Assembly: GCA_963662175.1 (NCBI GenBank)
Contig: OY759221.1
Coordinates: 32,486,045 to 32,550,044, forward strand
Length of the DNA stretch: 64,000 bases
Source: Aradus depressus
Taxonomy: Eukaryota; Arthropoda; Insecta; Hemiptera; Aradidae
Direction: 5' to 3'
Numbering within the stretch: the first letter of the stretch is position 1; every line of letters begins with the position of its first letter. Below the pieces are notes generated by a model. It had not been told where the DNA came from, ran no database searches, and was given only the letters and a program-made list of their open reading frames with translations. Shown in pieces: positions 50,201-62,200 of this stretch. The position numbers and the translations under genes were made by a program.

Positions 50201-53200
50201 CTGGGGATGATTCCTGATGTCTCATTGGTCGTCAGTCTCCGCCCACCCCATCCTCAGCCAATCACCGGTGACCACTTCTGTGATTGCCTGCGGATGTCAA
50301 ACTGTGAATCCCAGCGGATATTAATTAGAGTTATGTGAAAAACTGAGCCGACAATATAATTACCACACAGGATGCCGACAATTATCCTGGCTTCCTTTCT
50401 ACTCCCCATCTCCATTGTTCTTTGTTTCTGCTCCCAGCGATTGCGTTTTTCTCGCAGCAATCGCTGGTTTCGAGCATGTTCTTCCGAATGCAATTCTCTT
50501 TCGTTCAACACCTCACAAGCCATATTTTACTCCTAGCGATCGCGATTCTCTGCAGCATCGCTAGTTCTGAGCATTATATATTGTCTATAAGGTAGGCATG
50601 CTACAATATATTGATGATGGGAGAGTTTCCCGAAGCGTATGTAATTGTTATATTTTGAGAAGGCAAAAAATAAATGAGAGAAGTGATGCTGTAATAATAT
50701 ATTATATATGAATTAAGAATCTTCTTAGACAAATTTTGTCTTTATGTTTACTTTTTTTATTATTATTTTTAGGAACTCAACGACTTAATCCAAGTTTGTG
50801 TAAATATTGTGCTGAGCAATTTACCTAAAAATACAAGCCAGATGCCCAAAAAGTTAGTAGTGGTCGAAACACTCAGTAATAACGGTTACATACATAAAGA
50901 GATTTTGAATATTTTTCAACGAATGAATAATATTGAGGTAACTATGACCTACAAATAAAATTGAGAAGTAATTGTAATGTAATATCGTACATACCTTAAG
51001 TCGAAAAAAAAATAATATAAGGATTAAGCAATCCGTGAATAAGAAACCTATTGATTTTTTACCAAATTCGATTGGTTTTAGTGGGAGAGTAGAAACAGTT
51101 GATTAATTTGCACTGGGGATGTACATTGTTGGTGATTTACCGATGAAATTTTGTTTTTTTGTGGCAGTTTGAATGGAGAATATTAGGAGAAAGCGATCTC
51201 CTTGAAACCATCTGTCTAAATACTAAGGAGGAGTACTTTTTTATTCTGACTAATGAAGAGAAGCTGAGATGGATGGGAGAGAAGCTGACGTCATTCCAGG
51301 GAGATGGTTTCGTTCTGGTGTCAGGTCGAGAGGTGCCCAACTGTGTTGAGGTAGTCCTAAAGAGGACAGTTGGACCTAACTCCTATCATCTGTGTAAAAT
51401 AGTAAGTTATCAATTGTTATTTTGAGTAATAATCAGTAAATTCAGGAAAATGTATTTTTAGTCAGGATTCGGTCAGTAGAATTATTGGCTTCATCAACCA
51501 ATTAGCAACTTTTCAGGATAGCTCGTTGTACACGCCCTTTTACCATGATATAATTTAACAATTTAAATAATTCGCCCAAATAGAATTTGATTAAATTCCT
51601 GTTACCTAATAGGGATATTCCTTAAAAAGTATACTACTATACAACATTCTGAAATATGCCTACTTGTCATATATCTCAAAACATTGTTGAGAGAAGTCGA
51701 GGTTCGGTCCTCCAAGGATGTAAACCTAATTTGGTACATATTTTAAACTTCAGAGCCTTTTTATGACTAGTGTATGTGTTGGGTGTGTTTGAGTATACAG
51801 CTTATGGAGTCCTATTTATTTGTTTATTTAAAATGTAAATTATTTCGACATCTACGGAATGCAGGGCTGAGGACTTGCTCTCTTAAAACGGATATGATCT
51901 TTCAAAAGGCGATATTTTATATCGAATTCATTGAAAAAGCATGACTTATATATTTTTTAAAATTTCTTTTTACCTCTCTAGTTTGGGTGCTCTACCCAGT
52001 GAGCCATAAAAGAAACGATAAAAGCTGTACAAAATGTATCTAAGAAGAGATCATATTCAGGCTATACGAGGCAATAATTGTTTGGTTGTTAGGGTGGAGG
52101 ACGCCTTTCAATCGCCGACATACCCTGCTATTTACAGTCAAAAATATATACAAGAATCGTAGGAAAGACATTCTAATTATCGGTGTATTTCAGTGATTGA
52201 CACATTTTCTGTATTTGTTTAGTTAGTGTAGAGGACTTCAGTGCCATGTAATTAATACTTCAGTATCATGTAATTAATACTTCAGTGTCATGTAATTAAT
52301 ACTTCAGTGTCATGTAATTAATACTTCAGTGTCATGTAATTAATACTTTTTCTTACTTATTTCTTTCATAGGTAAACAATTTAAATATAAAATCTGACAT
52401 GGTTTTTATGTCGCAAGAAAACTGGGAAACTATTCTAACTGAAAAGTTAGAAGAAGCGAAGACTATGCAAATTTATCTCATTGGAACTGTTACCGCACTG
52501 ACTACTATACATGAGGTTGTAAACAAATGGAATAATGTCACTAATTCCAACCTTCTCAGGTATTTGTATAGATAATTTAGTTTATTTCAATGGTTCCATA
52601 AGGTTGAAAAAGGCATAAGAAACCCTTTTAATGAGTGTTTGTATGTCTTTCTGTTGTCACTTCCTGTTGGTGCTATATAACTGAAACTTTGCATAGTAAA
52701 ATAAATACATATTTTTTTTAGTTAAGTTATGTGTAATATTTTATTTGAAGCAGGTTTTTTATCCAACTTAACCAGGAAATTCTGTATTTATTTACTTGAT
52801 AATTTTTTTAATATCAAATTATATATAGGCTATGGTCAGAGTAATAAATCCAGTTAGTATTATTATTAACTGCTGATATATATATAGCATTAAAATTGAT
52901 GTTGGACAAATAATTTTGATTAGTTAAAATACTAGATAATAAAATATATAATGTAATATAGAGTGATGAAAGTAGTACTCTGGTAGTAGGCGATATAATC
53001 TCTCAGTTGAAGCCGAGGCACAAAAACACAAAAAAATTACTTATAATATTAAGATGACAATAAGTAAAAAGAAACAGTATATTGTCATTGTGTTCGTACT
53101 TATATGTAGGTTGGTTATCTTAATTGAAGAGGGCGCCTTTAGTTCAGTGATATGAATGGTTGGTTACTGAGCTCAAAATCGCGGGTTCGTAACCCAGCCG

Positions 53201-56200
53201 AGGCCCTTAGTTTATTTTATCTAGGAGGTAAAATAAAATTAAGCATACCGTCCTTCGGAAATTTAGAATTTCCTCAATAGAGTCAGGCTCTTGTCGACCA
53301 GAGTGCCGAAAGAGCGCTCTGGTAGTAGGCGATATGACCTCGTAGTTAAAGCCAGGACATGAGTCATAATAACTAACTCTTTACTGAATAAAATCTGAGT
53401 TGAGAACGTACTAATTTCGGACCTCTTCGTCCCCTCCCATCGCTCCTCGGCCTTCCACAATTCATTTCTTGTCCAGACCTCCTCTCTTTGGAACTCCCTG
53501 CCTCCCCCATTCCGTCACTCTCCTTCCGTGGCTTCCTTCAAATCCTCTCTATTCTAATTCCTCTTCGACTTGCAATCCTTTCCCTCCTATTAACCTTTCA
53601 TCCCCTCCCCTTTGTATTTTCCTACATTTACCATCAATTCTTACTATCTCTGTATTGTATTACATCTGTTTCTCTTAAATCAATATTATTTCAAACCGTC
53701 TGGGCATCTTCACTCTTTCGTATTTTAAATGTATCTCCTTTTCGTCTTTGTACTATATATCTATTTTCCATCAAGTTAAGGGGTTTATTTATTTATTTTT
53801 ATCTATTTATATGTATATTAATCATTGTATGGTATTCACAATAGCACTAATTTAAGTTTTTTTTTTTTTTTTTTTCTTCTTAGGGGTTAGTTGATATTTG
53901 ATTTTATTGTTTCTTTCTTTTTGTCTTTCTATATATTTATTCTTAAATACATATATTTTATGGGGACCTCGGTCCGAGAATAAAATTTCTGACCAACTTT
54001 ATTCAAATGCAAACTTATTTCAGATTTATTTTCCTGGACATTGATTGTGAGTCCTTTGACCCGGCTGCTCACAAAAGACAATTTAATAAAAACCTAAAAG
54101 TGAACATTCTTCACCGAGGTGAATGGGGTACGTCATTTCTTCGTCCGCAGCCCTTTGCAGACTCCAACGATCAAGTCACCTATGCATTTTCAAACATTAA
54201 GTAAGTTTTTACATACATTTTTTTTGTTTGTTTTAGTTAACGTTCTTGTATACTCTAACTCGGGTGGAAATTACTATTTGTATATGAGACTTCGGGAGGC
54301 CGTGACGTATTTCTATATTTGTTTTACTTCTCCTGCAATGTATAAAGTATACGGGAAGTTATGTATTCGTTCAGAAATTTGTTGTGTTTTCGCCGAAGTT
54401 TCATGTTTTTCGATCCGCTCATTTCAAATAGGAAGAACAAATTTCCTGTCTATATGCGTTTCTTTGAATATAAATTCTGATAGAATGAATATCATGGAGT
54501 CCTGGAAAAAGCGCTGACCAGCCCACAACCACACAAAATGTTTCAACGTTGATAACAATAATAAGCTCAGTGCCATTCTCTATATAGTAATCTCGTTAAA
54601 ATATAGAGAACGTTAAATAGAGTAAAATTTACTATAAATATTATATTTATTTGTTAAATATGTTTTATTTTCTTGTATTTTATTATTATTTTCTCTTATT
54701 ATTCTACTATTTTTTTATGTCTTTCTTAATGTTCAAGAATGTATATATCAGGCCGCACCCCTTGCCTAAAAGTATTTCCAAGGGTTAATAAAGAAATTTA
54801 ATTGAAATGGATAGGATGAATGTATCAATACTCATACCAAAAATGAAAAAAACAAATGTGTGCCTGTGCAATGAGTGTATCGACAAGAAATTTCAAATGT
54901 GTATACAGAAGACATCACATCGTTTAAAAAAAAAAAAAAAATTGAGAGGCCGTAAGGACAATTGTGTTGTTTATCAATCACCTAATAGGGCGCCGGTAGC
55001 TCAGTGGCTTGCTTGCTTGGTTACTGAGCTCAAGATTGCGGATTCGAAACCCAGCCGATGCCTTTAGTTTATTTTATCTGGGAAGTAAAAAAAAAAAAGC
55101 ACGCCGTCCTTCGGATGGGAATTAAGCGATGGTACTGAGCCTGTGCGACACCTAAGCATTCAATGCTCTTATCCCTTCCCTGTTAGCTCAACTGTGGGAG
55201 TCCTAAATTTTGCCTACGCGGGTTTTGTTATCTAAAGTAGGGTATTAACAAGGTCTCTTGTCCTGGCTCCCGGAGAGCTCGCAACTCTGTATATACTTAG
55301 CAAATATAAGTTGAGTTTGTGAAAAAAAGTTGTTTTTAAAAACCGCCTCCGCCTTTATTGTTATTTAACTTATATATTTATATATAACCTATCTTCTATT
55401 TCCGTTTTGTGAAATTCTTTTCTCCCAAATATGTACAATTATCTCCGATTTATTATTTTCAGATGCAGCGGCATTAAACTTCAAGCTTTGGGTCTTAATT
55501 TTTCACATGACTCTGACAACATGGATTCAGTATGTAATTTTTCAAGAGGTGTTATCAGATGACTGCCCTCCTCGTACACAACTAACTGATGGTTTGTATT
55601 TCAGTTGCAGGTGTTCGAATACAGCGGAGAGAGTGCGGATGGAGCTGTCTGTGGCATTGGTCTCCTTGAGGACATGCACCTTCTACCAGACCCTGTCTTG
55701 ACTTGGACCAAACCTTCCAACTGGACTCATGAGCAAGCAGCCTCCCTCACTCTTGCATACTCCTTGGTATGAAACTTTGCTCAAAATTAACACTTTTATA
55801 CTGTAATATTGACTCATTAAAATGGAAACTTTACTATAATATTTACTCTGAAAAAGCTGATTAGTAAGTTTATTAAGTTAGTTACATGATTTTAGGAATA
55901 ATAAGTTGAAATTTTCATTGATTTTGAGGCCAGTGGTGTGTGACGTACCAGAATTGAAATTTCTGATGCCTCACGGCCTAGGTAAGACCTTTAAAACGAT
56001 GTTCTACTCAATGTTTAATTCAGAACTCAAAACCCATATTAGGAGCGATCTATATAATCAAACATTGAAAATTTTAATTGCTAAACTTTTTGTTTCATAC
56101 ATTAACATCTTAAACGGCTATTTTATGTTTCGTTATAAGGATGCTATTTGTGAAATTTTATGAAAATCTGAATAACCGTTAAAGAGCTAGCTAACATTTT

Positions 56201-59200
56201 ATATAGGTTAGGCTTTATGACTCATGCCCGGGCTTTAACTACGAGGTCATATCGCCAACTACCAGAGCGCTCTTTCGTCACTCTGGTGGACATGAGCCCG
56301 ACTCTACTGTGGGAGTCCTAAATTTTGCCTACCCTAAATTTTTATTCACCGGTCTTTAACGAGTACCTGACATCGTACAGGTTCGGGACCATCGCTTAAC
56401 GTCCCATCCGAAGGACGGCGTGCTTAAGTTCATTTTACCTCCCAGATAAAATAAACTAAGGGCCTCGGTCGGGTTTCCAAAACTACAAACTACATTTTTT
56501 ATATATATTTTATATTTATATAGAGATATGCAGTTTGACAGGTTCCAAAGTTTGAATGGAAAATAATGGAAAAGATTGTTAGTTATTGTGACTCATGCCC
56601 GGGCTTTAACTATGAGGTCATATCGCCTAGAGCGACGAATAAGCGCTCTGGTGGATATGAGCCCAACTCTAGTGTGTTGTCTAGTTCGAAATTTTGCCTA
56701 CCCTTAATTTTATTTACCTAGGGCAGAGTGATTTAATTAACCTGTATGTGACACCATATAGGTTCGGGACCATCGCTTTACATCCCATCCGAGCTGAAAA
56801 AAACATTCTGTCTGTGTGTGTGTTTGAAGAGGAGGCTCAACAGAAGAACTGTAACAACTGCCGTTGAAATGAATTTATTGACTCGAAATTTCGTATGTGA
56901 ACTTAAAGCCCATTAAAGACGATACTTATTCATTTTTTAGTGGAATCCGCCGATGGGGAGGAGGATAAAAAGGGGGCCCAACTCAAAACCCCCAATAACT
57001 GCCGATGTAATGAAAATGGAATTTCATATTTAAATTTAAAACTCCATAAGAATGGCACCTATTGATTTTTCGCGAAATCCGACGAAGGGAAGAGGGGACC
57101 AGAGAAGCTCGATTCAAATATCAATATAAGTTATGTATCGATACAAAATTTAGTATGAAAATTCAGAAGTCAATAAAGTCAAAATTTGAATTTTAGCCCA
57201 AACGATGATTGGCTTTAAAGGAGAACGAAAACTTAATTGATTCATTCTTGCTGGGGAAGAAGTGGTTTTTCGGTGCTTCACCGACCACATTATTTCTTCA
57301 CAAATTAAAATTCAACTAATAATAACTTCTTATACATTTTTAGGCTTATTACATCCTCGATATCGACCATGCTGAGTTGGACTGTTGGGTTCTCAAAAAA
57401 TCATCTAATGTGATTTTAGTTCATCAAGGAACATCACCCATATCGCAAGCAGTTATAAATGTGGCCCACAGCCAGGGCTGGACCATCTTAACCACGTACA
57501 AAACACAAAATGAAAAAAATACTTTACAGGAAATATTTCCTCAGGTATGTGTTTATTTTGATTTTACATTAGACAAAAACTTTTTTCGAATTTTTTTACC
57601 AGAAGATCAACTTGAGTAGGATTTAGCAGAATTTTTCTATGAGTTCAAATATTGCATCACGGTTGTAGGAGATGACAACATGATGAGAATAGTCAGTTAT
57701 CTACCGAATAATAAAACTCGTTTTGGTTGGTCCTTGTGTTTATGAAATCATTTTATTGTGATCCATGTATTAAATTTGAAATATATATTGGTACCCAATA
57801 ATCTATTTTGAATCTTTGAAAAGTTTTGTGTCAAAGAACAGAATAATATCAAAAAAGGTAAGACAAATGTGTGTTAGATACAGTGAAACTTCTCTATAAC
57901 GGACATAGGTGGGGACGAAATTAGTGTCCATTGTACATGTTACAGAACTACTCAGATAAAAAATATTTAATGCAACATATTCAGATAGACATTATGTTAT
58001 GACCACTCATTTAAACCAGAAAAATACACATATACATACTAAAAAATATATAGGTTAGGTTTTATGACTCATGCCCGGGCTTTAACTACGAGGTCATATC
58101 GCCTACTACCAGAGCGCTCTTTCGTCACTCTGGTGGACATGAGCCCGACTCTACTGTGGGAGTCCTAAATTTTGCCTACCCTAAATTTTTATTCATATAG
58201 GGTAGGGGTCTTTAACGAGTACCTGACATCGTACAGGCTCGGGACCATCGCTTAACGTCCCATCCGAAGGACGGCGTGCTTAAGTTTATTTTACCTCCCA
58301 GATAAAATAAACTAAGGGCCTCGGTCGGGCTACGAACCCACAACCTTGAGCTCAGAAGTCAAGCACGCATACCACTGAGCTACCGGCGCCCCCCTAAAAA
58401 ATATATATGTTTATGTACAACAAATTACAAAAGCCTGAAAAAATGAAAATAAATGTAAATAATTTTTGATTTTGATTTTTTAATTATAACTGAGTCATAA
58501 TGAGCTTTTGATGAACCTACATGGTTTCAGAAGCGACATTTCTTTACGCTGGTGGCCATGGGCCCGACTCTATTATGGGAGTTCTAAATTTTGTTTACCC
58601 TAAATTTTTGTTATTCACCTAGTATCCCAAAGTCCCATCCGAAAGACGGCATGCTTAAGTTTATTACCTCCAAAATAAAATAAACTAACGGCCTCGGCCG
58701 GGTTTCGAACCCGCGATCTTGAGCTGAATAAGCAAGCACGCATACCAATGAGCTACCGGAACCCTTAAAGTTTCACTGTATATTCGACACTTCTCTACTT
58801 TTTCAATATTTAAAAAATGAATCTTTGAAATTCGTGGAATATTGCAAATTTAAGAATACTGTTATATCCTTTGAGAAATTATTTAATCTAGAGTAATGTA
58901 TATTCTCATTATTCTCAAAACATTACTTTTTATCATTATCCAGTTCTTGCAGACAGTTTTACAATTTTTTTGTGCCTGCCCTAAAGGCACAATTTCTAAT
59001 TGATAGATCACTGCTATGTAATCTATATATACATAAAATATATATATATATATATATATATTTTAAATTTTTGCTTAATTATATATGCTAAATTTGCTTA
59101 TTATATATAGAATTGTTGATTGATTTTTACTTAATAACCATAATTAATCCTAAAGCTCTGCTCACATTATATATATATATGTGTGTGTGTGTATATATTG

Positions 59201-62200
59201 GATTAATGAGAACATAGCTTTAGGCTTAATTATAGTAGTTATGTTGTAAAAATCAATCAAAAATATATTACTTGTATTCAATAAATGTCTAACAGATCCC
59301 TGAAGAGAATTTGTTCAACTTGAATAACAGAACGTTTGATATTTCTATAATGAAAAGAACTAAAGGATCTGGGGTGAAAGTTGCTGTGAACACATTGTCT
59401 GAAGAGAAGTTCTTATCCCCAACGATGAGATGTCTTGGCTTTAGTGGAAATTATTATGAAATCAGTAGCTCAATAATGAAGTCGAATGCAGTCATAGGTA
59501 ATACATCATATTGTAATATAATCAATATATTTACTTTCAGTCACCCCAAAATATATTTATATTATTTCTGTTGAAGTTTCGCCATTATTCTGGCATTATC
59601 AAATAATTTATAACAATATAAAACAATTTATAACCATTATGTTAATCAGTATTAAAAACAATTGAACCATCATGTGACCTGGTAACGAGTCAGGGTCAGT
59701 TATCAGGTCAAATGGTGGTTAATTGATCAGTTTTTAATACTGACTAGCATATGAAATATAAGGGCGCACTGCTAGCTTAGTGATATGCGTGCTTGCTTAC
59801 TAAGCTCAAGATCACGGGTTCGGAACCCTTAGTTTTTTTATCTGGAAGGTGAAAACACTTTGAGCACGCCGTCCTTCGGAGGGGACGTCAAAGTATTGTT
59901 CCGAGCCTGTTCGATGTCAGGTACTCTTAAAGACCCCTCCCCTAGATGAATAAACCTCGGTTGGCAAAATTTAGGATTCCCATAGTAGAGTCGGGCTCAT
60001 GTTCACCAGAGTGACGAAAGAACTAACTATAATGGTTATAAATGATTTTATTTTTTAATAAAAGTTTTGATAATGGCAAACCGTCAACAAAAAAAAATAT
60101 AATTATATTTTATGGAGACCGAAGGTCAATCTTGTATTTGTTTCAAACCACCTTCAAATAAAAATTATTTAAAATTGGTATTTTGTGTTTCTTCCATTGT
60201 TATTTATGTAAATTTGAATTATAATTTTTTTTTTTTTTAGGTATGATAACATTTTTGAATCACGTTATGGTTCGAGGTGTACCTGTTGCGAAAGAGGGTC
60301 TACTTTATTTTCGTGAGGACAATAAAAGAAAAGTAAAAGAGCTAGTGAACAAAGGTATTTCAGATGGCGTTGTAAGACCACCCAGAAGAGTGACACTATC
60401 TTCGGACTCTACCAATTTTTATGCCACCTCAATCATCAAGTTAGTATAACATCAAGTTAATCATCAATTATCCATAGAGGATGATGTAAAAAAATAATAT
60501 AACTATACTTTTAGAAAATAAAGAAAAACTTGTGTACACAACGTACAAAATCAAATGAACTTGAAAGAAATAAAACTTGTTTATTTATGATATTGTCTAA
60601 TTTCACCAACTATATTTACATGGGAGTACTTTCGGTATTTCTACCATCCTCAGCCAAAAGCATAAGAGATAAGACTAAGTTAATATTACAGAATGTCAGC
60701 CTCTCTATAAAGCCTAGCTTTATACCTAGATCTTAGAGGGGGTCACACATTTGAAATATGGGGACCGCCTTGTCATAAAATATCTCACAGCTTGACAATT
60801 TAGCTTAGTTAGGAATGTCTGACGTCATGGGGAACACCAGGAGGGGAGGGTAAGGGGTTCCTCGAGAGGCTGACATTCTGTAATATTAACTTAGTCTTAT
60901 CTCTTATGCTTTTGGCTGAGGATGGTAGAAATAACGAAAGTACTCCCATGTAAATATAGTTGGTGAAATTAGACAATATGATAAATAAACAAGTTTTATT
61001 TCTTTCAAGTTCATTTGAATTATTTCACAATATCTCTGCTATAATGTCAGTTTTCACGTACAAAATCAACTTTCGCACTACATATCAACCAAAACAAACA
61101 CCGTTTTGACATAAATACAGGCCTGACAAAGGTACATTACTCAACTCACTGGAACAACTGGAAATAAACAGAGCGCTACAAAAAGGAAATTGTATGAACG
61201 ATCAGACCAATCTCAAATATTCACCCCTTTTATCACCAATAATATAATCTTCCAGTCTCTGTGTATACGTACTTACTTTCTCAAAACTGTGTACTTTTAT
61301 TTACATATCGGTCATCCCATAAGTAATGTCGGTTTTCGCATTCTCGGATAAAAAGTAATAAAAAACTTACTGTTAATGTTTATTCATTGATTTATTTTCC
61401 ACCATTTTCAACATTTTTCCATCTTATATATAAATTTTCAATTCCCTATTTTACAAAAACTCTACATTTTGATCCGAAAAATAAAACGACTGCTCTTTTT
61501 ACCTCTCCCGATGAATTCATCTTCTGGCCAATTAGGTAGTCCCGGAGATTCTGGAACAGGTGGTATATCTGAAGGGGAGAATATCTATGTCGGGAGAATA
61601 CCATGGCTGTCTTATAATGTTCCAACAGCAATGGTGTAGTTTTTTTAGGGTCTCAGTAGTGTGAGGTCTGGCATTGTCCAGGTCGAATAAAAATCAGCGC
61701 ATATTGACCAGAGAAGGTCATTTTTTCTTCCAATGCTAACATCAAGCGGTCAAGTTGTTGGCAGTAGACCTCTTTCTTGATTGATTGCATTAAAAACAAT
61801 TATAATGGATTATTCCTTCCATATTCCACCAAACATCATCCGTGGATGAAGGCCTCTCTTAGCCTTTTTGACAAAAGGAATAATTAACATAAAGAACACA
61901 TGTATTATAGATACTGATGATGAGACTGCTTCCAGAAACGTTTTTAATTAATATTTTTAGAGAAGGAAAAAAAATGAATGGGAGAATGTAGCTGTAATAA
62001 TATATTATTTAATTTTTTTTTGAAAAACCCACAGTTTATTTTACATATACATATATTTTAATCATCACTGATAGTATTTAAATGTTTCTTTTATTATTAA
62101 GATTTTAATTTGAGACGAAATTTTATTTTTAATGTTTTTCATGTTCTTAAGAATTTACTATACAATAGAAAAGGACAGGGAAAACCCCGTAGCGACTGGA

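Larger units (their letters stand above)
60555..61055. mobile_element. PLE family 1, short fold-back copy
   Basis: Target duplication ACGTACAAAATCAA (60541-60554 and 61056-61069). Two inverted arms meet at about 60715. The right end carries the asymmetric extension TTTGAATTATTTCACAATAT to GTCAGTTTTC. It inserted into an older PLE coding fragment (61056-61248). Confidence 0.88.

Noticed and set aside
50254..50523. 89-codon minus-strand ORF in the unidentified insertion
   Set aside because: Charged composition but no recognised domain or supporting context; too short to call a gene.
53463..53844. Overlapping pyrimidine-rich ORFs
   Set aside because: They fall in the LINE 3' remnant. The reading that matches LINE proteins (SLWNSLPPPF) is a different frame.
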